A DNA stretch of 64,000 nucleotides from contig JAJVDF010000298.1 of assembly GCA_022410635.1 (NCBI GenBank), forward strand, positions 1,005,860-1,069,859, in the 5' to 3' direction. This document shows, in pieces, positions 19,896 to 30,540 of the stretch (its first letter is position 1; the number at the start of each line of letters is the position of its first letter). Source of the DNA: Tretioscincus oriximinensis. Its lineage: Eukaryota > Chordata > Lepidosauria > Squamata > Gymnophthalmidae. The notes beneath the pieces are model-generated. The model made no database searches. It was not told the origin of the DNA and saw only the letters and a list, made by a program, of their open reading frames with translations. Position numbers and translations under genes: made by a program.

Positions 19896-21370
19896 TTGTT
19901 CTGCTGTTGTTTCTANTTTTCTCCATCTTTTTAGATTGCAACACTCATGCTTACATTATACTTCCCTAACTCAAGAAGCCTTAATTACTCCCCATTACAC
20001 TGTCCTTGACTCATTAACTGACAAAGAACAATTCAATACTGCACTGTTACTCCAGAACCATTTTCACAAAGTAAAGGCAGAAGAATCCTAGCAAATTCTT
20101 TGGACACAGACTCCCGTTCCATGTCAATAGTGCTTGGTTCTCCTTATCACTTGAGGTCTGGAATTTTTTTTCACTGTGACATATTATTGAAAAGATGGAA
20201 TCTCTTGAGCATATATATCATGGAGGTTCTTTTCTCTCAAGTGCCATTTAAGGACTCATTTTAGTCCTCTGCCTCTTTATCAGAAATCATACTGCCTTAG
20301 AAAAAGTAATTCTTACAAAGGGCAATAAGCTATCGCAAATCTTGTAATATGTTCCTGTTTCTTATTCTTGCTGAATGTGCAGATAGGATCTTCTTTCTTT
20401 AGATAGAATTTCAAAAGGACACAATCACCCAGCAGTTTACGTTGCAAAGTTACTTTGTCTCTCTTGGCTGGATTCTCACTGGAGGAAAAAAACAGGTGTG
20501 AAACCTGTATGAAACCTAAATGTCCACACTGTGTTTCCTTTTAATCCACATTCAAAGTGGACTCACAACAACTGGGTTTTTCCCAAAGAGCTGGGTTAAA
20601 AGTAGTTTTTTTTCCTCTCGCTGTGGTTTGGGGGCTGTTTGCTCATCATGGTTTGTGTGAGGAGGGGGAAAGGGAGGGCTTCATATTCCCTCCTGGCNAA
20701 TGAGCATCGTGGGTGTTCCCCAGGCAAGCCTTTGAATTGATGAGTATATATTTGCTGTCCACCATGCAACACCTCGTCCCTTTTTCAAATAACTAGATGA
20801 GTGGGTTGACTGACTGAAAACAGTTCTGCTACTAGTATTCCGGGTGCAATCACCAGTTTTTGTTTCTGAAGAAAACAAAATAATTTGTTTTCAGTGGTTT
20901 CTGTGGCCATTAATGAACCATTGCTCTGAAATCCCAAGCTAACAATGCAGTTAGCTATAAGGCTGTGACTTAAGACAGTATCTTTAAATCAATTTCAGTA
21001 GTGTTCATTTATGTGTTCACTTTGAATTTTTATAACATCTTGTTAAAGCTATCCTGGCTGGTTGGTGTCACCACTTTTTCTGACAATAGGGCAGTCTAGC
21101 AAATAAGGACTGCTTTTGTGCAAGATCATGGATGATCATGAAATGAAGGGTAAAATTCAGCAGTACACAAGGAATCCCACATCCTCACTGTGAATTAGTC
21201 TATTGTGAATGAATATTGGAGACCAGAAATCAGAGACAGGGGTAACTGCTTTGCTTTGTAAATATGCAAGTGTGAAAAAATAGCTTTTTTCTTGCCAGTG
21301 AACTAAACATGAGGTTATGTGCCTTGCAACTATGTTGCCTTAATGGAAGGTAACAAATGGGAAGGGGAGA
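19896..21370. other. Unassigned sequence
   Basis: No gene, RNA or well-known repeat recognised. An apparent ORF at 20681-20878 (-) lacks motifs. Confidence 0.3.
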
Positions 21371-22050
21371 TGTTGAGTGGACATATCCACAGGGATAGAA
21401 CAGTGGAACCTATGTCCATGCCCACAACCAACTGGTCCACCAGACATCCAGTGGGGACTTGAGTCCCCTGTCTGGGTGCCAAAGGATGGGTGGGGGAGGA
21501 GGGGAGGAGTAGGCCAAAGGTTTTCAGATGTCTCCCAGTATTGGAGGCTGGATTCTCGGACCTACTCCAGAATGGACAGGGGAGGCAGGAACAGGCAGTG
21601 GGCCCAATTGTGCAAGCTGTGATGCCCCGGTACTTGTCCCAGCCTCCCCACTCTATCCCAGAGTAGGCTCAAGGCTGTGGCATCCATTACTGGGAGACAC
21701 CCAAAAACCTTCAGGTGCTCTTAGTAATCCTGACCAAGGATTCGTCTTAGTCAACACTGGCAGGAGGCAGGAACAGGTACTGGGAATTAAGTGGCTGTGG
21801 TGAGTGACCCCCCCCCCCCTGCCTGTCTGTGCCTCCACCCTTCCATCCCTGATTGCTGGCAGGGGAGATAGGTGGGGCAGGGTTTTGCCAGATAGTGACA
21901 TTTGGCCCCTATCGGCAATCCAGTGGGTAGGCAGTGGCTCCGATCACCTTTCTGCCATTTTGGGCTCAAGCCAGGACTCAGGGACCCTGAATGGGATTGG
22001 GCGATGCCTTGTGCGAGACCACTTTTGGGCCGATGACCATACGTAAAATG
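21371..22050. other. GC-rich island with internal inverted and direct repeats
   Basis: Markedly richer in G/C than the flanks. CCAAAGGTTTTCAGATGTCT (21512-21531) recurs inverted as ACTGGGAGACACCCAAAAACC near 21688-21708. GGCAGGAACAGG occurs twice, at about 21582 and 21766. Overlapping ORFs of 60-90 codons exist on both strands with no recognisable domain. Could be a DNA transposon or a long terminal repeat; I cannot decide. Confidence 0.45.
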
Positions 22051-22735
22051 GCATCATAGTGAGTCAGCTCATTTGCATTTTATATATAAGCATATATATA
22101 TGCTCTCTTTCAACTGCATTCCTTAAATTAAACAATCCTTAAATTAGAAACTGTATTCTTTGTGTGAGTATTCTTAGCCTGTGTACCTTTATTTTTCTGA
22201 ACTGAAATTATAATAATTTCAAAGATGAACACCGTTCACCTATGAACTGCATTTTAGCCCAGGAGCAGATCAGAGACCTTGTAAAGCCAAGCTTTCCTTA
22301 TCTGCCTCTCTACCTGCCTGCCTCACTATCTATCTAGCTAGAGATCTACCTGTATCTAAAAACTTCAAAATGTTCACAAATGAGAACATTTACGAAATTT
22401 GTTTTCTGGTCAAAAATTGCATATCTACATCTGCACATCCATGAGTGCCAGGATCCGAAGAAAAGTTGGTCCTGATCCGTTTTGCGGTCCAGAATGTGCA
22501 GTTCGGAACTATCTGCTCTGCAAATGTCAACTGATCCCCAAATGACCAAGTTTCTAGTTGCTTCGGACTTGCAAGCTTCCCCCATTATCTAACTCGTTTA
22601 TGTCTTGTGGTACCCTGTCATAGTGCCGTAACATGTGTCAGTGTATTGTTTGTCAATTACTGAAATAGTAATAGGATCAAAAGCTTTATGAAAGATGAGA
22701 TACTGATGTTTTTTTCAAATCAGAGATGTACAAAA
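22051..22735. other. Unassigned sequence
   Basis: A/T-rich with a TATA repeat near 22080-22100 and a CTGCCTGCCTCACTATCTATC low-complexity run near 22313. No gene recognised. Confidence 0.3.
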
Positions 22736-22739
22736 TCAG

Positions 22740-22812
22740 AGAAATAGCCGTGTTAGTCTAGCAGAAAGTCCAGCAAAGCTCTGCTAGAGTGCTGCTAGCT
22801 CCTTTGCTAGAG
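22740..22812. mobile_element. Short retroelement-end fragment
   Basis: GCCGTGTTAGTCTAGCAGAAAGTCCAGCAAAG and GTGCTGCTAGCTCCTTTGCTAG match the style of Penelope-type terminal sequences in this window (compare 62236-62255). Too short to orient well. Confidence 0.45.
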
Positions 22813-23450
22813 ATGTACAAAGATAGTCTATATTTTTCAAATGGCTACCACTCTTTTTTTTTTCTTCCTGGAGGGAAAGTGAAATGCTAAGGAGATTTTC
22901 CCCTGCGTCAGAGCAGATAATAAGGCAATTAAAGCTTTTAGCACTGTGAACATTCAACAGACTACCGGGGCTTTGAGGAAATCCATCATGGATTTTCTGA
23001 ATGGCAGATGCAAAATGGAACAGTCCTTGGTAAAGCATTTTTGATAGCTCACTAATGACAGACTTGGTACCAGAGGGCAACACCATTACAATACGGAAGA
23101 AAGGGGAAGGGTTAAAAAGAGGGCACTTTTTACCTGGTCCCNAAGAAGTGAATTTCCTAATGTATCTCAAGATGGATTGATTGGAAAGGTCANGGCTATT
23201 TCATGTTGGAACCATTGTTGATGGCCAGAAAAATGTGCTTGGAGCTAGAAAAGCATCAATAAAAAACTATAAGGAAAGGTCAAGAGCAGAGGGCTTGNTC
23301 AGATCTTATCATGCAAAACACTGCCTTTCTGATAAACTTTCTATACCCNATAAGGAGGCTTGTAAATATTAACACTATCTCCCTTTTATGAGATTATGGG
23401 TAATGGTGACAATGGTTGCATCCACAGGGCATCCCAGGACTGCAAAGTAA
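22813..23450. other. Repeat-poor, possibly conserved non-coding block
   Basis: No repeat family is recognised. The composition (CAATTAAAGC, CAAAATGGAACAG, TAATGACAGAC) resembles vertebrate non-coding regulatory DNA. A 128-codon reverse ORF at 22784-23170 contains an N and no known domain. Confidence 0.25.
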
Positions 23451-23452
23451 AC

Positions 23453-23657
23453 CCTGATGAATCGGACCATAACCCATCTAGTCCAACATTCTCTCACACA
23501 CAGTAGTCCACCAATGACTCCTGGGCAGTCTCAAGCAAAAGAAGGGAAAGCTGTAATCTGTTCATGACTTCCTGCAAATGGTATTTCAGGAATACTGCCT
23601 GTTTTTCCAGCCTGATAGCCTGTTTTCCATGAATTTGTCCAATCATATCTTAAAGCT
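23453..23657 (-). mobile_element. CR1 LINE 3' UTR fragment
   Basis: ACCCATCTAGTCCAACATTC, CACCAATGACTCCTGGGCAG, ATGGTATTTCAGGAATACTG. Same subtype as 16586-16930. Confidence 0.75.
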
Positions 23658-23978
23658 CCAACACTGTAAATTTTAATTGTATAATTTGTGTGGTACAATT
23701 TTGGTAGATTGTAACTGTGAAATTCTGAGTGCCACTTAGGCAATGCGAATTTTCTGTGTTGGACTGAGTAAGGAATATGATGTTTAGGGATATCTTAATT
23801 GTTTGGGATGCTGTATTTGAAGTTGTGACACTGAAGGAGATCAGAGTCAAAACACATCTGGCTACTTGCAAAATCCAAAGAACAATCCTTGGAGCCACAG
23901 TTTGTGGAGTTGTCATTTCAAGACGGTTTTATTACAGTTTTAGCTATTATTTTTGTACTTTGACCATATTTGTTATAG

Positions 23979-24260
23979 AAGAAGAACTTGGTTCTTATAT
24001 CCTGTTTTCCTCACCTTTCAAAGGGACTCAAAGTGGCTTACAAGGGTATTTTTTCACCCAAAGGCTGACATTCTATCTTCCCCACCAGGCTGTGGTGGTT
24101 CCCAAGTATCTACTTACAGTCAGTTGCAATTTCTTGCAATTCTTGCTTTCGAATAGCTGGGTAGGCTAGAGCTACAGGCTAGGAGAAGGTGCTCACCCCT
24201 CCCTTCGAAACCCGATCTCCCAGATGAGAGACCATTTTCTTAGCAACTGAGCTATTCGTA
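23979..24260 (-). mobile_element. tRNA-derived SINE, type B
   Basis: Near-complete reverse copy: AGAAGAACTTGGTTCTTATA tail junction, TTCAAAGGGACTCAAAGTGG, CCACCAGGCTGTGGTGGTTC, TTGCAATTTCTTGCAATTC, then the head with CCGATCTCCCAGATGAGAG and AGCAACTGAGC. The CCACGTCTGACACAGGGC block is shortened. Confidence 0.85.
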
Positions 24261-24299
24261 TCTGTATTCTNGACTCCTTGTAGATATATTCTTATTATT

Positions 24300-24405
24300 T
24301 TTAAGATGTAGTTGTTTTTAACATGTTAATAGTGTTTTTTATTGTTAACCGCTCTGAGACCCTCGAGTGTAGGGCTGTATAAAAAGTAAATAAATAAATA
24401 AATAG
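24300..24405 (+). mobile_element. L2-like LINE 3' tail
   Basis: TTATTGTTAACCGCTCTGAG, then GGGCTGTATAAAAAGTAAATAAATAAATAAATAG, the same tail seen in fuller form at 61220-61292 and 52270-52350. Confidence 0.6.
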
Positions 24406-24995
24406 TATTTAGAGGAACCCTGTCTGTCCTTCCAACCCAGAGGCACCACCACAGTAAGCCATCTTCCTCACACAATATCTACAACAACAGTAATAGTGTN
24501 GAGCATAAATAAAACTTGTGCTTATTATATCATAGAGCAGAAATAAGTGGCTTGGGTTCAAGCCAAGTTGGAATAATTAAACTGAATAATCTGAAAGATG
24601 GTATTACATGCTAGAAATGGTGTTGATTGATTGTACTTTCATGGAACATCAATCAGTGAAGATTATTCAAAAAAGAGAGAGACTTAGTTAAGTGATATAT
24701 GAAATTCGACTTCTTAAGCACTAATGAAAAAAAAAACCAATAAAAACTTTAATAGGAAAGCTGGAAATGGGGGGGGGGACTTTGCTTAGTCAGTACATGA
24801 AAAAAAAAATTGAAAGAGAAAAATAAACAAGGAAAANAACAAGAAATAGTTGCAAAGTGGAACATGTAAAAAAGAATCACAAAGCTGNTATGTCAGAGGA
24901 CCCTCAAACGTATTGAAAACAATCACTGAAAAATTATCAAAGGATGGGACAGATTGTGGAAAGAACAAGATAACATTGAATGTAACAAACGTCAT
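24406..24995. other. Unassigned sequence
   Basis: A/T-rich with homopolymer runs (G9 near 24770, A9 near 24800). No gene recognised. Confidence 0.3.
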
Positions 24996-24999
24996 GTAA

Positions 25000-25330
25000 A
25001 GGCTTCTTCCCTATCACATGATTCGTCTCGCTATTTCTTTTAAAACACGTTTGCAATCCATCCTCACCTATCTCAAATCATCCACGGTGCTCTGACACAT
25101 TGCCTAGCAATCTCGTAAAATAACAAGCCTCATAAGGCATTACTGCGTTTCCCTTCCTACATTTCCGAGCATTCTCTGTGAGCCTTCCTACAATTCCCAA
25201 GCATCCTCTGTGAGCCCAGAGCCAATGAATGTGTTTACATGTCACCCCAAAGTCTTCTGAGATTTGCCAAGTTCACATTACTGAATGTCCTCATGAAGAG
25301 ATACATTTTATATAGATAAGATTATAAATA
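25000..25330 (+). repeat. Unclassified interspersed repeat RC, copy 1
   Basis: Shares GCTTCTTCCC.ATCACATG, CTATTTCTTTTAAAACACG, CATTGCCTAGCAATC, CCTACAATTCCCAAGCATCC and GAGATTTGCCAAGTTCACAT with 51335-51900, and parts with 44560-44710 and 45120-45400. Non-coding, at least 500 bases in the longest copy, ends unknown. It contains two adjacent variants of the CTACAATTCCCAGCATTCTC motif (25158-25178 and 25190-25210). Confidence 0.65.
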
Positions 25331-25370
25331 CTTATAAACAATGTTAAAACGTTTAATTTGGGTCAAGAGG

Positions 25371-25748
25371 CATCCTATCATAGATAGAGTCGGAAGGGAC
25401 CTCCAGGGTCATCGGGTCCAACCCCCTGCTCAATGCAGGATTCATTAAACCATCCCAGACAGATGACTGTCCAGTCTCTGTTTGAAAACTTCCAGGAAAG
25501 GCGAACTCACCACCCCTGTGGCAAACCGTTCCACTGGTTTATCACCCTGACTGTTAGAAAGTTTTTTTCTGATATCTAATCTAAATCTTCTCCCTTGCAG
25601 TTTCATTCCATTGTTTCTAGTCCTTCCATGTGCTAATGAGAACAATGTTGATCCCTCTGCTCTGTGACAGCCCTTCAGATATTTGTAGACAGCTATCAAG
25701 TCTCCTCTCAGTCTTCTCTTTTGCACCCTATGTCTCATTCCTTTCTGA
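25371..25748 (-). mobile_element. CR1 LINE 3' end, classical type
   Basis: GTCGGAAGGGACCTCCAGGG, CATCGGGTCCAACCCCCTGC at the 3' end, and upstream the ORF2 C-terminus: reverse residues RRLRGDLIAVYKYLKG and KLQGRRFRLDIRKK, then EVFKQRLDSHLSGMV. This is the bird/turtle/crocodile-like CR1 type and differs from the ATAAGAACATAAG-tailed type elsewhere. A stretch near 25540 is out of frame. Confidence 0.88.
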
Positions 25749-26440
25749 AAAGGGATCTAGGGGCCTACTGCCCATATGTCATCCCATGCTAGCACAGACC
25801 TAGCACATTTTGAGTCTTAGGTGTTGAGGAAGATGTTCTGAAGAAATCATTGTTACATCACTGAACCTGGAGTTCTGAAGATATTGCTGTCAGTCAAGAT
25901 CATTAATATCTGGCCAGGTTTGCATGGGAGAAGGCAATTCTTTGGTCCCAGTACAGATTTCTGTACTTTTTCTAATTGAAACTTAAGACTCCTTTCATTC
26001 TAATTTCCAACCCAAAGGGACAGATGTCAATGGTTTGGTTGCCAGTGATGGGGAAAGAAATCATTGAATTTACTTATATGTGCAAATCTATCAAATTTAC
26101 ATGTTGTAAAGTTTTTTCCTGACTTTTGTGATGCTGTTCTCTAATGAAATTACTGTATGTTTATAGAAATCTTGTTTTATTTGTACCACGTTTTCCCAGA
26201 GTAACTTATAAAATGTAATATCAGGCAAGTCCCTACCCTCAGGCTTGAAGTATAAATCTACTTTAAAGGAAGTTCTGCAGAAAATGAATGTGCATGGCAT
26301 ACAAACGTGGCATTATATTAGGCAAAACAATGTTTATACGTTACTCAGTTCAATAAAACGAAGGAGAAATCGAGCAAATCAAAGTTAAACTGGAATGATG
26401 AGAAATGTATGAAAAAAGAAAAGCAGACCAATTTATTATT
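25749..26440. other. Unassigned sequence
   Basis: No gene or repeat recognised. Confidence 0.3.
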
Positions 26441-26449
26441 AACTAGTGA

Positions 26450-26690
26450 AAGCCTGAAAAAATGCCGACTTGGGAAGGCAAGAGGCAAAGGAGGGAGTTG
26501 GCTATAGTGGTGACAGGTGCACTCAGTGGCAATAGCAGAGCATGGGCTGCTGTGGTGCTGTCCGCAGCGGCAGATTTGGGCCAGCCATCAGAGGCTGTCC
26601 TCTCCACCATATTGGGTGGACGGTGCCATTGCCGTGAACACACGCACACCGAGTCCAATGTTCCGAGTCCCGTCATTGATTCATAAAGAC
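26450..26690. other. GC-rich patch of unknown origin
   Basis: A local rise in G/C with ORFs open on both strands (74-128 codons) but no domain. Possibly a fragment of a non-autonomous DNA element. Confidence 0.3.
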
Positions 26691-26810
26691 CAATGGCATA
26701 CCTTAGCAGACCTTGTAACGCTGGGCTCATCTGCTCAATTTATTAGTAGTAGAGATAACTACCTAACGAAATCCAAATTGTATAGAATACTTTCATGGAG
26801 GCCAAATGTA

Positions 26811-26843
26811 TCAATGCAGGATTCATTAAACCATCCCAGACAG
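26811..26843 (-). mobile_element. CR1 LINE micro-fragment
   Basis: TCAATGCAGGATTCATTAAACCATCCCAGACAG is the same string as 25433-25465 in the classical-type CR1. It directly abuts a SINE fragment. Confidence 0.7.
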
Positions 26844-26845
26844 TG

Positions 26846-26990
26846 CCTAGCTATTCGAAAGCAAGCAATTGCAGTCAGATGTATAGGTTCTATCACAATG
26901 TGAAGGGGAAGATAGAATGTTAGCCTTGTAAGGTGCTTTGGGTCCCTTCAGGTGAAAAAAGCGGGGGTATAAAAACCCAGTTCTTTTTAT
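26846..26990 (+). mobile_element. SINE type B, headless copy
   Basis: Begins at AGCTATTCGAAAGCAAG in the middle of the SINE and runs to GTATAAAAACCCAGTTCTT. The tRNA-like head is missing and the internal block is partly deleted. Confidence 0.75.
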
Positions 26991-26999
26991 GGGTTACTG

Positions 27000-27420
27000 T
27001 GCTTCAACTTCTCAGCTGATACCACTGGATCAGGATGATCCAGGAACACAGAGCTTGCTGCCCCCTTGGCTCTAGGATACAATCAATACTAGAATGGCTT
27101 TTAATTACAAGCCCTTCAATTATTCAGTGTTGACTTAAAGTGAGGAATCAGGGCCTGTAAATCTTTCCTGCCACAATTCCATTGTTGCCTCCATTTCCTT
27201 CTGCCATTGGCATCTTCTCATAATTTCACAGAGCTAATCAGAGAAGGTGGAATTGCTTAGCATGTGGAATAATAAAGTCAGAAGCTTCTGGCTGTTTCAG
27301 GATTACGACGAAAGAGAGTCATTTGTCTTCTGTTTGACAAACAGGCCACAATCAGTTTTCTTAGATGTTGTTTGATTCTTCTCTTCTACCAAAAAAGGTT
27401 TTTAAAAATGGTTACGATGA
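27000..27420. other. Repeat-poor, possibly conserved non-coding block
   Basis: No repeat family recognised. Contains AGCTAATCAG, CTGTTTGACAAACAG (an inverted repeat) and GGCCACAATCAG. The texture is that of regulatory non-coding DNA; conservation untested. Confidence 0.25.
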
Positions 27421-27434
27421 AAATGCTGATGGTA

Positions 27435-27605
27435 ACAACAACAGCGACAACAACAACAATAATAACAATAATAATAATAATAATAATTAGTTAATAGTTA
27501 ATAATTAATAGTTAATAATAATTAGTTAATAATTAAACATTATTATTAATAATAATAATAAATAAATAATAATAATTTAAAAATAATAATAATTAAAAAC
27601 TATAT
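27435..27605. repeat. (AAT)n / (TTAATAG)n A/T-rich simple repeat
   Basis: Starts as (CAACAA)n, turns into (AAT)n at about 27460-27486, then TAGTTAATAATTAATAG variants and more (AAT)n to about 27590. It borders the 3' end of a reverse SINE and may have grown from its tail. Confidence 0.9.
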
Positions 27606-27795
27606 ATTCGAACATTAATTTGCCAGAAAACCACAATAAATGTTATAAAAGGCAGCGCACAAAGGGCGGTGCACAAAGCTTTTGTTGCTTTCTCCACAAC
27701 AAACACCCTGCAAAGTAGGCAGGTACATGGAATCGAACCGGGAGGCTACCCGATAGGAGTCAAACTCTCTAACCCCTACACCAAACTGGCTGCAT
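27606..27795 (-). mobile_element. SINE type A, diverged, with tRNA-like head
   Basis: The reverse strand reads an A-box-like GTGTAGGGGTTAGAGAG and a B box GGTTCGATTCC (27733-27743 in complement), then CCTACTTTGCAGGGTGTTTG. It is not a tRNA gene: no clover-leaf or acceptor stem is seen, and the 3' part is SINE body. Confidence 0.65.
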
Positions 27796-27976
27796 TGTGA
27801 CCTGTACTCTATCTTTTCGTACAGTATTAGATGGAATTATAAATAAGCAAATAAGCAAATAAATTCCCATACTGAAATTCAGTGTTTGATGCACCATAAA
27901 ATCAAATTTTCTTTGCCTTGGTGCAAAGAGGTACTAACTACTTCATTGACTAAGCACTGAGTGCTATTCAAATTTG

Positions 27977-28262
27977 GGCTGCATCCNCACACGGACTTAA
28001 CTTCTGTTGCGGGTGGGGGGTCATCTGTATGAATCACGCGGCNGCTGCCATCAGTGGGGGGGCAGGAAGGAAGGCCACATTTTTTAAAAAAGCAAATTTT
28101 CAATGTGCAGCGCCATGAGAGCAGAAAATATCAGCTGCCATTAAATCTCCTGCAAGGAAGGTTTGCAGTAATTGTGTTGCCGACAAACTGCTATTACATC
28201 TGCAGGAGCCGCCAGGATGGCGCTCTTATGCAGACATCATTGCTGCGTGTAGATGCAGCCTT
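27977..28262. mobile_element. MITE with GGGCTGCATCC-type terminal repeats
   Basis: The left end GGGCTGCATCCNCACACGGA pairs with the right end GCTGCGTGTAGATGCAGCC (28243-28261). The interior is about 250 bases, G/C-rich in part, non-coding. The same end style appears around 31425-31445, 36090, 36527 and 51116, hinting at a family of elements with GGCTGCATCCACAC ends. Confidence 0.55.
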
Positions 28263-28335
28263 GAAAACAAGAAATGCCGTCCCTTACACAAACACACACA
28301 CAGAGAGAATAAGGCCTAGTGCTGAAAAGGCAATA

Positions 28336-28632
28336 TACAAGTATCTATTGTCCAATAGCAACTACAGTTCATTTATAAGAAAGTGTACTTGCGTTTTGTT
28401 CGAAAGCCCGAAACGTCCTGCACCCAGTGGCAAGAAAATTAAATTAATTATGTACTACCTCCATCATAGTACATAAAGAGGGAGTTTTACATCCTGCCAC
28501 GACATTTTCAGAAGGACTGGGGCTTCTAAAAACTTTAAATATCAATGTATCAGACGGAGTCTTCAACACAAACATTTATTATCCAATAGCGCCTACAGTT
28601 CAATTATAAGAAAATGAACTTGTGTTTTGTTA
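28336..28632. repeat. Spaced direct repeat, about 64-bp units
   Basis: 28336-28400 and 28569-28632 share TATTGTCCAATAGC / TATTATCCAATAGC, CTACAGTTCA.TTATAAGAAA and ACTTG.GTTTTGTT. The units are about 233 bases apart in the same direction. This could be a tandem duplication or the ends of a small retroelement. Confidence 0.65.
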
Positions 28633-28951
28633 CAATCTTGTAATAAAATGCAAAGACACTTTTGTGTTTATCTCTGTCAAACCAAAGGAGAACTGAAGGA
28701 AACTTAGCCTTTCCACTAGGTTATGACCTAGAATTTTTTAGGACTGCTGGCCACACCTACTGATGTGTTGGAAAAACTATTTAGGCCTTTCATACACAGT
28801 TTGACTTTGCTTTATCCAGATTAGTTGTAGCAGCATTAAGCAGATTGGGCTGTACTAGAACTGATAGTATTCTATAATCGTGCCTATAAAGCATGTTTAA
28901 TATTTGCTCTCCATATGCTCACTTAGATTTAGTCTAAGGGTGGATGTAACC

Positions 28952-29343
28952 TAAGCTGACCAGATGACACCTTTTGGTAGGCTGACCAGATGACCCCTTT
29001 TTNGGGGGGGAGGTGAAAACCTGTTTTTGGGGTGCCTCCCGGTTTTTTCTGAGGAAAAAAAAAAAAAACAATTTTTTTTAAAAAAAAACTGGGAGGCACC
29101 CCAAAACTGGGTTTTCAACACACACACACCCAAAAAAGGGGTCATCTTGTCAGCCTACTTTTGAGTGGGGTTGAAAACCCTGTTTTGGGGTGCCTCCCAG
29201 TTTTTTCTTTTTTTCTTGCAAAAAAAAGGGTTTTTTTGAATTTTTTTCGATTTTCTTNCTTTTATTTTTCCTCAGCAAAAATCAGGAGACACCCCAAAAG
29301 TGGGTTTTCAACACCCGCAAAAAGGGGTCATCTGGTCATCTTA
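28952..29343. mobile_element. Foldback DNA element FB1, outer copy of a nested pair
   Basis: Outer parts 28952-28977 (TAAGCTGACCAGATGACACC) and 29158-29343 (TGGGGTTGAAAACCC to TCTGGTCATCTTA) flank an inner copy. TGTAACC before (28945-28951) and TGTAACA after (29344-29350) look like a 7-base target duplication with one change. Confidence 0.8.
28978..29157. mobile_element. Foldback DNA element FB1, inner copy
   Basis: TAGGCTGACCAGATGACC to TTGTCAGCCTA with arms of about 75 bases and an A/T centre. CTTTTGG (28971-28977) and CTTTTGA (29158-29164) flank it, a 7-base duplication of the outer copy's own sequence. This gives a relative age. Confidence 0.85.
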
Positions 29344-29520
29344 TGTAACACTGTTTAATCTAGAGCAAAAAACACTGGATGAATGTGGTACTGGTTGACG
29401 TGGCCTTCCACTATTCTGGATTAGAGAGCTTTTAGTGCTGATTTTATACTGCTAGCTCATGTAGGCAATACTGAGCTCCTTAACTTGGATTACTATATGT
29501 GTGAGTAAGCCCTTAACAAT

Positions 29521-29878
29521 CTCAGCAAAACTTCCCCTGTACTTTGATTCTGTCCAGTTAGATCCATAAGCATAAAGGGGACCAGCACTCGTGGAAACAA
29601 TAGATAATTAAATAAATGAATCATTCACCAGAAAGGTTGTAAATTGCATTTTGCTTTGCTGACCCCCTTCTGAAGCAGTGGCAATCATAGGATTAATGTT
29701 GAATGGACTTTCTTAATCACTTATGTAATTACCAAAAGCAGAGTGTATCCACCTTATCTACAAATTATGTGGTCTATTTTTCCTCTGTTTTAGAGGAAGG
29801 GGAGGGAAAGAAAGAAGCAATGAAATAAAGGTCATACTTGTTATCAGAAGTTTTGTTTTTAAAAGAAAGCACAACATT
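29521..29878. other. Unassigned sequence
   Basis: No gene or repeat recognised. Confidence 0.3.
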
Positions 29879-30070
29879 TAGGCTGACCAGATGATCCCCT
29901 TTGGGGAGGGTTGAAAATCCATTTTTGGGGTGCCTCCCATTTTTTTCTGAGGAAAAAAAAATATTTTGAATAAAAATCTTTTTTTGGAAAATATTTCCTC
30001 AGAAAAAACTGGGAGGCACCTCAAAAACAGGTTTTCAACCACCCCCCAAAGGGGTCATCTGGTCAGCCTA
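29879..30070. mobile_element. Foldback DNA element FB1
   Basis: TAGGCTGACCAGATGATCCC, TGGGGTGCCTCCCATT, an A/T-rich turn, ACTGGGAGGCACCTCAAA and TCTGGTCAGCCTA. Arms are about 80 bases. No convincing flanking duplication. Confidence 0.88.
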
Positions 30071-30435
30071 TATAAATTGTGTTATTTGTAACTGGAAATG
30101 TTTGATGGTCATTCCATTGTTTAAAGTTATAAGAAATAATTATATCTATTTTATCTGTGCCTTATTTCCTTCTTCATCCTATTTCCTTCTCATTTTTATC
30201 CATCTCTCCATTGTCAATTTACTTTTATATTTCCACCTATAGTAATTTTTGAAGTAAATCTTAATTTTAAAAAACCTTTTTTGCTTTTCCCATGTTCTTG
30301 CCTAAAAGAACTCATGTGTGCATATTACCTCAGTTTCCTTAATATCTTTTTTATTTGCTCCATTATTGTTAGCAGAACTTTTAAATCTCTAGACATTTCC
30401 ACCACATATGAACATAATCTTTTTTTTTTCTTGCA

Positions 30436-30525
30436 AGGGGGCTTGCAACACTTGGAGACTAACAAGAGAAAGATAGATGGCCTGAGCTTTCATAATATCT
30501 ACTTCTCCAGATGCTAAACGATCAA
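30436..30525 (-). mobile_element. Penelope-like element 3' end
   Basis: AACACTTGGAGACTAACAAG, GGCCTGAGCTTTCATAATAT and CTTCTCCAGATGC are a diverged reverse Penelope 3' terminus. Confidence 0.65.
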
Positions 30526-30540
30526 TGCCAGGAACAAACT

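Larger units (their letters stand above)
28790..29520. mobile_element. Possible DNA element with TTAGGGCTTACTCACACA-like ends (host of nested foldbacks)
   Basis: The left end TTTAGGCCTTTCATACACAG and the right end, complemented, GTTAAGGGCTTACTCACACA look like imperfect terminal repeats. Inside, TCCAGATTAG and TTCTGGATTAGAG recall 855-1090. Two FB1 elements sit within it. The assignment is tentative. Confidence 0.35.

Noticed and set aside
22784..23170. 128-codon reverse ORF as a gene
   Set aside because: No motif, includes an N, begins in a retroelement end and has no splice or promoter context.
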